Assembly (NCBI RefSeq): GCF_025685425.1
Contig: NZ_JAGTAS010000052.1
Coordinates: 62,001-126,000, forward strand
Reading direction: 5' to 3'
DNA from: Terriglobus albidus
GTDB lineage: Bacteria > Acidobacteriota > Terriglobia > Terriglobales > Acidobacteriaceae
Length of the DNA stretch: 64,000 nucleotides
This document shows positions 33,236-40,816 of the stretch, piece after piece (positions within the stretch are counted from its first letter, which is position 1; the number at the start of each line of letters is the position of its first letter). Both the position numbers and the translations under genes were made by a program. The notes below the pieces were generated by a model that saw only the letters and a program-made list of their open reading frames with translations, was not told where the DNA came from and ran no database searches.

Positions 33236-34495
33236 ATGAAGACGATACTGGCGACGCTTCTTCTTTCCTCTTCCCTTCTTCTCGCACAGCAAAAGCAGAC
33301 GGTTCTGCATGCGGCCAGGCTGTATGAGGCCGAAACCGGCCGCATCCTTACTCCGGGGGAGATCCTCATCGAAGGCGATCACATCGCCGCCTCTGGCGTC
33401 CGTGTCGAGCGTCCGGCGGGGGCGGAGACAGTCGATCTCGGCGACCGGACGCTGATGCCCGGCCTTATCGATGCGCATACGCATCTGTTTCTGCATCCCG
33501 GCGCTGAAGATGCACAGACCTTCGAGGAGTCCGTGCCTCAGCGCACCCTTCTAGCCGCTGAGGCAGCGAAACAAGACCTGCTTGCCGGCTTCACCGCGGA
33601 ACGAGATATGGGAACCGAGGGCGCAGGTTCAGCCGACTCCGCGGTCCGCAATGCCATCAACAGCGGCCTGATTCCGGGGCCGCGCATGCGGGTGTCCGGC
33701 AACGCCATCTCCATCACCGGTGGTCATGAAGACGCGATCCACTACAACCCGGAGCTGCATCTTCCCTCAAACGCGACCTATGCCGACACCGCGGATGACC
33801 TGGTGCGGGTGATCCGCCAGCAGCTCAAAGAAGGCGCGGATTTCATTAAGATCTACGCCACGGGAAGCGACCGGCTGCGCGACGGTGTCTTCTCCTCTCC
33901 CTACCAGTACACGGAGGATCAGCTCAAAGCCGCAGTCGATGAGGCACGCCGTCAGGGAGCGACCGTCGGTGTGCACTGCACCACCGATCCGGCGGCACTG
34001 TTTGCCGTACGCGCTGGAGTCGTCTCTATTGACCACGCCGACCAGCTCTCGCCGGAGACCATGCGGCTGATGCGCGAAAAACAGATCTACGCCGTGCCGA
34101 CCTTCGCCATCGGCGAATACTTCGAGCAGCATGCGGCAACTCCGGCGGCAGCCGCCAGCCGCCATGCCGTGAACCAGTTCCATATCGCGGAGTTCAAGAA
34201 GCAGATGGCGGCAGGAGTTCCCTTCGCCGTCGGTTCAGACGTCGGCCCGTTCCCCCATGGCACGCAAGCCCGCGAGATGGTCCTGATGGCCGAGTATGGG
34301 ATGAAGCCCGCCGATGTATTGCAGGCAGACTATCTCCACGGCGCCCGGCTCCTGGGCTGGGAGGGCCGCATAGGCACACTTCGGCCGGGAGCATGGGCCG
34401 ACGTTATCGCCGTACCAGGCAATCCGTTGGACGATATCTCCGCGTTGACCCGGGTCGCCTTCGTTATGAAGAACGGACTGATCTATAAGCGCTGA
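33236..34495 (+). CDS. Exported metal-dependent amidohydrolase (Xaa-Pro dipeptidase-like)
   Basis: The ATG at 33236 gives a signal peptide (MKTILATLLLSSSLLLAQ) and 419 residues; an upstream frame running into the inverted-repeat element is not used. Metal ligands of the amidohydrolase superfamily are visible: His81 and His83 (DAHTHL), Lys in DFIKIYATG, His in GVHCTT, His in SIDHADQ and Asp in VGSDVGPF. The C-terminal GRIGTLRPGAWADVIAV strand closes the beta-sandwich. Members act on dipeptides or related amides in the periplasm. Monocistronic as far as visible. Confidence 0.9.
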   Translation: MKTILATLLLSSSLLLAQQKQTVLHAARLYEAETGRILTPGEILIEGDHIAASGVRVERPAGAETVDLGDRTLMPGLIDAHTHLFLHPGAEDAQTFEESVPQRTLLAAEAAKQDLLAGFTAERDMGTEGAGSADSAVRNAINSGLIPGPRMRVSGNAISITGGHEDAIHYNPELHLPSNATYADTADDLVRVIRQQLKEGADFIKIYATGSDRLRDGVFSSPYQYTEDQLKAAVDEARRQGATVGVHCTTDPAALFAVRAGVVSIDHADQLSPETMRLMREKQIYAVPTFAIGEYFEQHAATPAAAASRHAVNQFHIAEFKKQMAAGVPFAVGSDVGPFPHGTQAREMVLMAEYGMKPADVLQADYLHGARLLGWEGRIGTLRPGAWADVIAVPGNPLDDISALTRVAFVMKNGLIYKR

Positions 34496-34546
34496 CAACT
34501 GTCAGCACCGCGGAAGGAAGGCATGCCAGAAATCGCAGATTGGGAC

Positions 34547-34578
34547 GAAAAAGCGGCGTGCGCACACGCACGCCGCTT
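34547..34578 (-). terminator. Rho-independent terminator of khpA
   Basis: A 12-bp perfect stem (AAGCGGCGTGCG / CGCACGCCGCTT) with a 4-base loop, followed on the minus strand by a run of T. It lies about 32 bases after the khpA stop and also faces the amidohydrolase end. Confidence 0.85.
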
Positions 34579-34610
34579 CCTGTTATTGGAACAGGATTTG
34601 AGCTTGTGGA

Positions 34611-34913
34611 TTATTCCACGTCGCCTTCATCCTCATCTTCCTCGACGATATCCAGTGCGAACCGATGCTGGAGTTTCATGCTGGCGGCACCGAGGATGGT
34701 ACGCAACGATCTTGCCGTCCGTCCCTGTTTGCCGATCACTTTACCAACGTCTCCAACCGCGACTCGGAGCTGGAGTACTGTTGCTCCGTCGTCTTCCAAG
34801 GTATCGACAACTACCTCATCTGGCTTATCGACCAACGCGCGGGCGATTTCCAGAACAAGGTTACGCATATTTTCTACTGGGCCTGTAGGCTCCGATTGCA
34901 CAGCCTGACTCAT
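34611..34913 (-). CDS. khpA: KH-domain RNA-binding protein KhpA
   Basis: The ATG at 34913 has AGAGG eight bases upstream and gives 100 residues. A single KH domain carries the GxxG loop in GKVIGKQGRTARSLRTIL, preceded by the typical MRNLVLEIARALVDKPDEV start of the family; the tail is acidic (EEDEDEGDVE). KhpA binds many RNAs, often with KhpB. It follows rpsP, as in most bacteria, but after 290 bases, and is closed by a terminator instead of leading into rimM and trmD. Confidence 0.93.
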   Translation of the reverse strand: MSQAVQSEPTGPVENMRNLVLEIARALVDKPDEVVVDTLEDDGATVLQLRVAVGDVGKVIGKQGRTARSLRTILGAASMKLQHRFALDIVEEDEDEGDVE

Positions 34914-35203
34914 CACACACACCTCTTGGGAGTAAAACGCCTCCTGAACTCTTCACAGCGACTCTTGTCCCTCTTTTGGGATCTTTCGAGCACACTGCTA
35001 CTTGCAGAGTCCCGGCAGCGATACGAACCAGCCGAGTGGTTAATACACGGCCAGCCCGCTGTTGCCAGATCACTTCCGTCTGGAAGGGAACTGTTGGGAG
35101 AAGTTTACGTGAGCAGGCCGCCAAACGAACAAGCGAAATGGTGCGAATGTTTTGCTTTTAGGCACCGGAAACCTCGTTACTTAGGCCACCGGCAAAAGGT
35201 AAC
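34914..35203. other. 290-base non-coding interval between rpsP and khpA
   Basis: No gene is recognised. On the minus strand just after rpsP there is an imperfect hairpin (CTTAGG-TACC...GGTGGCCTAAG, about 35178-35208) without a T-run, possibly an attenuator separating rpsP from khpA. The khpA ribosome site is at its left end. Confidence 0.35.
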
Positions 35204-35446
35204 CTAAGCAGCAACGGGGGTCTTCGCAAAGAGCTTCGCGACGATCTCAGACATCTGCGCGCCCTTGCTGGTCCAGTACTCAATGCGCTCGCGGTTGAGA
35301 TTGACGGAGGCGGGATTGGTACGGGGGTTATATGTGCCTACCACTTCCACGGAACGGCCGTTGCGGGCGCGGTCCTTCTCGATCACAACAACGCGGTAGT
35401 AGGGCTGCTTGCGCGCACCAAAACGCGCGAGACGAATCATCAGCAC
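35204..35446 (-). CDS. rpsP: 30S ribosomal protein S16
   Basis: An 80-residue protein with the complete S16 sequence pattern: MIRLARFGARKQPYYRVVV, DRARNGRSVEVVGTYNP and RIEYWTSKGAQMSEIVAKL. The GTG at 35446 has GAGGA six bases upstream; the ATG two codons later (35440) is the alternative. Structural protein of the small ribosomal subunit near h4/h15 of 16S rRNA. Followed by khpA after an unusually long spacer. Confidence 0.97.
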   Translation of the reverse strand: MLMIRLARFGARKQPYYRVVVIEKDRARNGRSVEVVGTYNPRTNPASVNLNRERIEYWTSKGAQMSEIVAKLFAKTPVAA

Positions 35447-35584
35447 AGGAAATCCTCAATCTCTCTTCTTGATTTGGGCAGGCCGGCTGTGCCGGTCGCG
35501 GGCCCACGCGGGAGCTACAGGGCCGCAGCCCGTCATTTCCCAACATCTAAGTATCGCGCAACTGGCCTCCGCGATGCAATGGGA

Positions 35585-36514
35585 TCAGGCGGGAAAGAGA
35601 AAGCGCAGCACATCGCCCAGGCGGGCGGCCCAGGCCTCCTCCGAATGGGTACCGGCCGGTTCCTCCACATATCGCAGGTGCTTTCCATCCCAACCCTTGC
35701 GGCGGAGCAAGGCGGCCATGGCTGCGGCATTGCGAACGTGGCGCCCGCCCTCGAGCAGGCCTATGTCCAACCAGATGCGCGGCTTAGGCTCAGGGTTGAG
35801 CCTCTCCACGTCGTCGAAGATGCTGCGGCGGGTCCACCACAACGAGGGAGACAACACGGCCAGGCGGCCAAAGATACCGGGGAAATGGAACCCCGTCCAG
35901 AGCGAGATAAGACCTCCAAGCGAGGATCCGCCGAGCCCGGTGTGTTCCGTTCCAGGAAGTGTTCGGTACCGGCTATCGACGAAGGGCTTTAGCTCCTCCA
36001 CGAGAAAGCGTGCGTAATTTTCCCCCTCTCCGCCACCTAATTGGGGATCGGAGGAGGGGGTGTACTCGGTAATGCGGCGAACTCCGGCATGAAAGATTCC
36101 GACCAGGATCAGCGATTCTATCTGGCCGGCGGCGGTTAACCGGTCGGCGGTGTCGTGCGCCCGCCAGGTCTGTCCGGGAACATGCGAGGTCCGCGGATCG
36201 ATCAGGTTCTGACCGTCATGGAGGTATAACGTGGCGAACCGCCGTTCCGGCTGTTCGAAGTACTGCGGCGGAAGATACACGAAGATCTCCCGGTCGCCAG
36301 GCAGGTGACGGGAGCGAAAGCCAGCGTAGCGGTGAAGACGCGGGGTGCGATCAAGTGCTGCGGTCTCTTCTCTGAACTGGTCCTCTGGCGGATACGGCGC
36401 GACGATAGTAAAACTCCCGGATAGAGCATTTCCCTGCAGGTGTAGTGTAGGGCTTCGGCATCCATGGGCGTTTTCCGCAATGAAAACGCCACTGCACTCC
36501 CCTTTCGGGGACAC
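35585..36514 (-). CDS. Alpha/beta-hydrolase esterase (PF00756 type)
   Basis: The enzyme core runs from about residue 60: REIFVYLPPQYF, TLYLHDGQNL, catalytic Ser198 in GLGGSSLGGL and His290 in EEPAGTHSEEAW. It resembles Fes/IroE-like and carbohydrate esterases. The only usable start I find in frame is a GTG at 36514, which lies inside repeat copy C, so the first roughly 30 residues are encoded by the repeat; no ATG, GTG or TTG occurs between the repeat and the core. No signal peptide is evident. Either the repeat supplies the start or the true start was lost. Confidence 0.8.
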   Translation of the reverse strand: MSPKGECSGVFIAENAHGCRSPTLHLQGNALSGSFTIVAPYPPEDQFREETAALDRTPRLHRYAGFRSRHLPGDREIFVYLPPQYFEQPERRFATLYLHDGQNLIDPRTSHVPGQTWRAHDTADRLTAAGQIESLILVGIFHAGVRRITEYTPSSDPQLGGGEGENYARFLVEELKPFVDSRYRTLPGTEHTGLGGSSLGGLISLWTGFHFPGIFGRLAVLSPSLWWTRRSIFDDVERLNPEPKPRIWLDIGLLEGGRHVRNAAAMAALLRRKGWDGKHLRYVEEPAGTHSEEAWAARLGDVLRFLFPA

Positions 36515-36531
36515 CCGGTAACAGGGAAAGC
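36426..36531 (-). repeat. Dispersed 108-bp palindromic element, copy C (inverted)
   Basis: The only copy in reverse orientation: it starts GCATTTCCCTGCAG, contains GGGCGTTTTC...GAAAACGCC, and ends CAGGGAAAGC. It covers the start region of the esterase gene on the minus strand. Confidence 0.88.
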
Positions 36532-36532
36532 G

Positions 36533-36844
36533 CGAGGGTGCGTCATCAAACTCGTGTCGTCAGCGCCGGGAGCAGATTTTTACGAGATCGAGGAGCGAGG
36601 AGAGAACTGTAGCTGGTCTACTGGAACGACGAGTGACGAAGAGATTGGGAAAATCTGCCCCGGCCCTTGGGTTGCGGCGCAAATTCGCCCATACTTCGTT
36701 GTCAGCCTCGACTGTGGACCCGCCACAGCCTTCGGCCTCCGCCTCGTATGAACAAATTTGCGCTCGCAACGCTGACGGCAGGAGTTTGAGGACGCACCCT
36801 GGGGTTAGGATGGCTTCAGCCTAGCAGAGCGGGGAGGGGCCCTC
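36533..36844. other. 312-base intergenic region with nested inverted repeats
   Basis: Separates divergent esterase genes. Three pairings are seen: GCAGATTTT (36572) with AAAATCTGC (36650); GTTGCG-GCGCAAATT (36671-36685) with AATTTGCGC-CGCAAC (36755-36770); and CTGTGG-ACCCG-CCACAG (36712-36728). No open frame with coding character. Could be a structured RNA or a decayed mobile element. Confidence 0.45.
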
Positions 36845-37555
36845 ATGAATCGGGAATATCACAAATGGTTCTCGCCTGCATTAGGACGCGAGATGGAGTT
36901 GTTGATCTTCGGTCATGGAGGCATGCCGGCGATTATCTTCCCCACCTCCCAGGGCCGCTTCTACGAGTTTGAAGACCGCGGCATGGTGGAAGCCGTCCAC
37001 CGGAAGATTCACCACGGACAGTTGCAGCTCTTCTGTGTAGACTCAGTCGACGCCGAAAGCTGGTATAACCGCGGGGCGCCTCCACGCTGGCGCGTCGCGC
37101 GGCATCTGCAGTATGAACAATACATCCTGAAGGAGGTGCAGGCCTTGGTGCGCCAGAAGAATCATGCTCCTCAACTGGCGCTTTCCGGTTGCAGCTTCGG
37201 CGGATTTCACGCAGTCAGCATGGCCCTGCGGCACCCGGATGTCTTCACCGGTATGTTGTCGATGAGCGGCGCCTTCGATCTCTCAGGCTTTCTGCACGGG
37301 TACTACGACCAGGACGTCTATCTGCTCTTCCCCACTCATTTCGTTCCAAATTTGCACGATCCCTGGTATTTGGATCGCTTCCGGAAGAACGTCTACGTTC
37401 TGGCGACCGGCGTCCATGATCAGTGCTGGGATGACAATGAAAAACTCGCAGCAGTCATGCGGCAAAAAGGAATCCCTGTAAGGCTCGATGTGTGGGGTGA
37501 CAACACGGGCCATGATTGGCCATCGTGGCAACGCATGGCCGCTGAATACTTTTGA
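36845..37555 (+). CDS. Alpha/beta-hydrolase esterase (PF00756 type), short form
   Basis: A 236-residue cytosolic-looking protein with GGGGAGG ahead of its ATG. Key residues: Ser117 in SGCSFGGFHAVSMAL, His223 in NTGHDWPSWQR, and an acidic residue in TGVHDQCWDDNEKL. The start REYHKWFSPALGREMELLIFGHGG is typical of esterase-D-like proteins in which the oxyanion strand follows the first beta strand. Substrate unknown. It is divergent from the other PF00756 esterase and followed after 83 bp by the histidine kinase gene. Confidence 0.88.
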   Translation: MNREYHKWFSPALGREMELLIFGHGGMPAIIFPTSQGRFYEFEDRGMVEAVHRKIHHGQLQLFCVDSVDAESWYNRGAPPRWRVARHLQYEQYILKEVQALVRQKNHAPQLALSGCSFGGFHAVSMALRHPDVFTGMLSMSGAFDLSGFLHGYYDQDVYLLFPTHFVPNLHDPWYLDRFRKNVYVLATGVHDQCWDDNEKLAAVMRQKGIPVRLDVWGDNTGHDWPSWQRMAAEYF

Positions 37556-37638
37556 GGGGAATAAACCTGAAAAATTTCGCTGTGCGTTTCTGATTTGCCT
37601 TACCGAAGAGTGCGTATCATCGTTCAACGAATATATCC

Positions 37639-39669
37639 ATGACCCAGCAGGCTCCCCCAATCCCGCTACCTCATCGCCGCACCCGTTTCCTTGACCGGCT
37701 GGATGCGGCGGTGGCTTCGCTCACGGATGCTGGAGAGGTAACGCGGATCGCCTGTAACCTGCTGCGCGATGATCTACGGGCTTCGCGTTGTATCTATGCA
37801 GAGTTGAACCAGCGGGAACATGAGTCGTCTTCGTTCGGAGAAGATCAGGAGCACTTCACATTTCCCGCTCCTGCAGTCCGGCCGCGCGAGTTCTCTGACG
37901 CTGCCATGACCTCGCTACGCGCGGGCCTGACCTTCGTCATCGAAAACACCGAGACCGACCCACGCGTAGCCGCGTCACGAGAGTCCTATCGACAGGCGGA
38001 TGTCCAGGCCCTGGTGTGCGTACCTGTACCGAAAAACCAACCTCTGGCTGCTGCGCTGGCCGTCCATAGCCAGCAGGCACGACACTGGACTCCCCAGGAG
38101 ATTGACCTCATCGAACAGGTCGCGGCACGGTGCTGGGAGTCGACAGTTCATCTGGCCACGTTGCAGGAGCTGCGAGAGAGCGAAGAGAACCTGCGATTAG
38201 CCATGGAAGCAGCGAACTTCGGATACTATGCCTACGAGCTTGGTGCGCCGCACATCAAGATCTCAAACCGTTTCGCACGGATCTTTGGCTACGATCAGAC
38301 ACCGGAAGACTGGACCTTCGATCGCTGGGTCGAACATCTGCACCCGGAAGAGCGGGACGCAGTCCTGGACGTGGTACAGACCTCAGAGCTGCATAACAGC
38401 AGCATCGAATATGAATCGCGCATCTTTCCCGCTGGAGTGGAGCGTACGGAAGACAATGTGCGATGGGTCTGGCTGCGCGCTCGTTATTCTCACCGGGAGA
38501 ACGGCCGCCGTTATCGTTTTGGAGTCATCGCTGACATTACAGAACGCAAACAGGCCGAGGCCGCGCTGGAAGCAAGCCGGCGCGAGGCATACCGGCAATG
38601 GACCGAACTGGAAGCCATCTATCAGACGGCGCCTATCGGATTGTCGCTCTATTCAGTGGATGAGTTTCGCTATCTGAGAGTCAACGATGTACAGATGGGT
38701 GTAATTGGTCTACCCCAGGAACAGATCATCGGCCGTCCGTTTCGTGAGATCGCGCCCGATCTATGGCCGGCGTGTGAACCGATCTTACGCAGAGTGGCCG
38801 CAGGCGAGACCATTCGCAATGTCATGCTGGAAGGTGAGCTCTCCACACGTCCCGGACAGCATCGCTACTGGACGGTTAGCTATATGCCGGTACGAGGAGA
38901 AGACGGTACGATACGGGCCGTGGGCGCTGTCATCATGGAGACCACCGCTCAGAAACGGGCAGAGCAGGCCTTGATCCAGAGTGAGAAGCTTGCTGCCGTA
39001 GGCAGGCTCGCAAGCTCCATCTCGCACGAGATCAACAACCCTCTGGAAGCAATCACCAACCTGCTCTACCTCGCGCAGCATACCGAGGGCCTGCCGCAGG
39101 AAGCCGCCGAGGCTTTAGTGATGGCGGAGAAGGAACTGTTGCGAGTCTCGCAGATTGCGTCGCAGACGCTGAGGTTTCATCGCCAGGCCACCAAACCAAC
39201 CTGGGTTACAGCAGTGGAGCTGCTGAAGCCGGTTGTCGCGCTCTATCAAGGCAGGCTGACAAACTCCAATCTTCGCCTCATCGAAGAGCATCACAGCGCA
39301 GAGCCGGTACAGTGCTTTGAGAATGATATCCGCCAGGTGCTGAATAACCTGATCGGTAATGCCATCGATGCAATGAAGAACGGCGGCGGCCGCGTTCTGA
39401 TCCGCAGCCGTGAAGCCACCGACTGGAAGACCGGCCGCAAAGGTCTGCGCATCACGGTAGCCGATAGCGGCAGCGGCATGTCCGAGGCGACCCGCAGGAA
39501 TATTTTCACGGCTTTCTATACCACCAAGGAAATGAATGGTACGGGACTGGGCCTTTGGATCTCCTTTGGCATTGTGGGCAAACATGAAGGCGTCCTGCGC
39601 TTCTATTCCAGTGACCGTCCAGGCCGTAACGGCACGGTCTTCTCGCTCTTCCTGCCGCGATACGGATGA
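37639..39669 (+). CDS. Soluble GAF-PAS-PAS sensor histidine kinase
   Basis: A 676-residue cytoplasmic sensor: GAF domain (about 15-175), PAS with PAC (about 185-305, ending GVIADITERKQAE), second PAS (about 320-440, ending VIMETTAQKRAEQ), then a HisKA dimerisation domain with His463 in ISHEINNPLEAITNL and an HATPase_c domain with NNLIGNAIDAM, VADSGSGM and GTGLGLWIS. No membrane segment and no response regulator next to it, so an orphan kinase. Ligands of the GAF/PAS domains cannot be told from sequence. It ends 25 bp before the triple repeat array. Confidence 0.93.
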   Translation: MTQQAPPIPLPHRRTRFLDRLDAAVASLTDAGEVTRIACNLLRDDLRASRCIYAELNQREHESSSFGEDQEHFTFPAPAVRPREFSDAAMTSLRAGLTFVIENTETDPRVAASRESYRQADVQALVCVPVPKNQPLAAALAVHSQQARHWTPQEIDLIEQVAARCWESTVHLATLQELRESEENLRLAMEAANFGYYAYELGAPHIKISNRFARIFGYDQTPEDWTFDRWVEHLHPEERDAVLDVVQTSELHNSSIEYESRIFPAGVERTEDNVRWVWLRARYSHRENGRRYRFGVIADITERKQAEAALEASRREAYRQWTELEAIYQTAPIGLSLYSVDEFRYLRVNDVQMGVIGLPQEQIIGRPFREIAPDLWPACEPILRRVAAGETIRNVMLEGELSTRPGQHRYWTVSYMPVRGEDGTIRAVGAVIMETTAQKRAEQALIQSEKLAAVGRLASSISHEINNPLEAITNLLYLAQHTEGLPQEAAEALVMAEKELLRVSQIASQTLRFHRQATKPTWVTAVELLKPVVALYQGRLTNSNLRLIEEHHSAEPVQCFENDIRQVLNNLIGNAIDAMKNGGGRVLIRSREATDWKTGRKGLRITVADSGSGMSEATRRNIFTAFYTTKEMNGTGLGLWISFGIVGKHEGVLRFYSSDRPGRNGTVFSLFLPRYG

Positions 39670-39694
39670 TGCGGGCACGATCATCAGCAATAGA

Positions 39695-40032
39695 GCATTT
39701 TTCCTGTTACTGGTTATCCCGGAAGAGGAGTGCAACGGCGTTTTCATTGCGGAAAACGCCCATAGATGTGGAATCCCTACACTACACCTACAGGAAAAAT
39801 GCTTTAATCGCATTTTCCCTGTTGCTGGGTATCCCGGAAGAGGAGTGCAACGGCGTTTTCATTGCGGAAAACGCCCATAGATGTGGAATCCCTACACTAC
39901 ACCTACAGGAAAAATGCTTTAATCGCATTTTCCCTGTTGCTGGGTATCTCGGAAGAGGAGTGCAACGGCGTTTTCATTGCGGAAAACGCCCATAGATGTG
40001 GAATCCCTACACTACACCTACGGGAAAAATGC
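39695..40032 (+). repeat. Triple tandem array of the 108-bp palindromic element (copies D, E, F)
   Basis: Copies at 39695-39802, 39810-39917 and 39925-40032, period 115 bp, joined by the 7-base spacer TTTAATC. They are almost identical. Each begins GCATTTT(T/C)CCTGTT, has the perfect hairpin GGCGTTTTC-ATTGCG-GAAAACGCC, then CATAGATGTGG...CTACACTACACCTAC, and ends GGAAAAATGC. The outer edges of the array extend the inverted ends to TAGAGCATTTTTCC and GGGAAAAATGCTCTA. Confidence 0.97.
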
Positions 40033-40816
40033 TCTAGCTTTCCTACTTCTTGCCGCAACTGTGCTACCGGCAGAGACAGCGCGTGTAGCTCTACACAATG
40101 CCCTGGCGCACACGCAGGCCTCTGCTGTCGTGCTGGATGCGGTCTCCGGAAAGATACTCGCGCAGGAAGGGATGCCGAGACGCGGCACTCCGGGTTCCAG
40201 CATCAAGCCGTTTGTGTTGGATTATGCCCTGCAGCACGGGCTCGTACAGCCACAGACCCAGGTGTATTGCCGCCGCGATCTGCATATCGGCGGACGCAGC
40301 GTGTCGTGCACGCATCCGGCGGATGAACCACTCTTCGATGCGGAGAATGCTCTGGCTGAGTCCTGCAATATCTGGTTTGCGGCGCTGGCGCAGCGTATGC
40401 CGGCCGGCGATGTCGAACAGGCTGTTGCTGCTACGGCACTGCCACATGAGAACTTGGCCGGCGCGACTGTGGATCAGCGGCAACTCGCCGTCCTCGGGCT
40501 TTGGGGAAGCACGGCGTCGCAGCTGGAACTTGCCCGGGCCTATCGTGCCCTGCTTCAGAGATTGCCTCAGGGGGGCGTTGTGGAACGCGGGCTGCAAGCG
40601 TCGGTGGAGCGAGGCATGGCGAATCCGGCAGCGACCAGAGGAATGACTATTCTGGGTAAAACAGGTACCGCTCGCAATCCGGGCGAAAGCTGGACACATG
40701 GATGGTTCGCCGGCTCGGTTCCCGGACGCTGGATCGTCGTCATCTACATCCCGAAAGGTGATGGCGGCACGGCAGCGAGGTTGGCCCACCGGTTCTTCGA
40801 GGAGATGGCACGTTGA
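39998..40816 (+). CDS. Stand-alone penicillin-binding transpeptidase domain protein
   Basis: A small (272 residues) exported serine transpeptidase with all three motifs: SSIK (SxxK, in PGSSIKPF), SCN (SxN, in ALAESCNIW) and KTG (ILGKTGTARN). The signal-like segment ALAFLLLAATVLPAETA starts right at the edge of repeat copy F, and the first start codons available (GTG 39998; TTG 39977) lie inside the repeat. It is translationally coupled by a TTGA overlap to the SpoIID-peptidase gene. Role: peptidoglycan cross-linking or carboxypeptidase activity, or a beta-lactam sensor/hydrolase; class D beta-lactamases share the motifs. Confidence 0.85.
   Translation: MESLHYTYGKNALAFLLLAATVLPAETARVALHNALAHTQASAVVLDAVSGKILAQEGMPRRGTPGSSIKPFVLDYALQHGLVQPQTQVYCRRDLHIGGRSVSCTHPADEPLFDAENALAESCNIWFAALAQRMPAGDVEQAVAATALPHENLAGATVDQRQLAVLGLWGSTASQLELARAYRALLQRLPQGGVVERGLQASVERGMANPAATRGMTILGKTGTARNPGESWTHGWFAGSVPGRWIVVIYIPKGDGGTAARLAHRFFEEMAR

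Noticed and set aside
36533-36844. Hidden tRNA or small gene in the long spacer
   Set aside because: No cloverleaf and no frame with a ribosome site; only inverted repeats are supported.
39666-39995. Frames across the triple repeat that encode a repeated peptide
   Set aside because: The peptide repeats only because the DNA element repeats; the same DNA also reads through in other frames and on the other strand, and stem pairing explains the conservation better.
39695-40032. CRISPR array
   Set aside because: Repeats are 108 bp with constant 7-base spacers and no cas genes are nearby.
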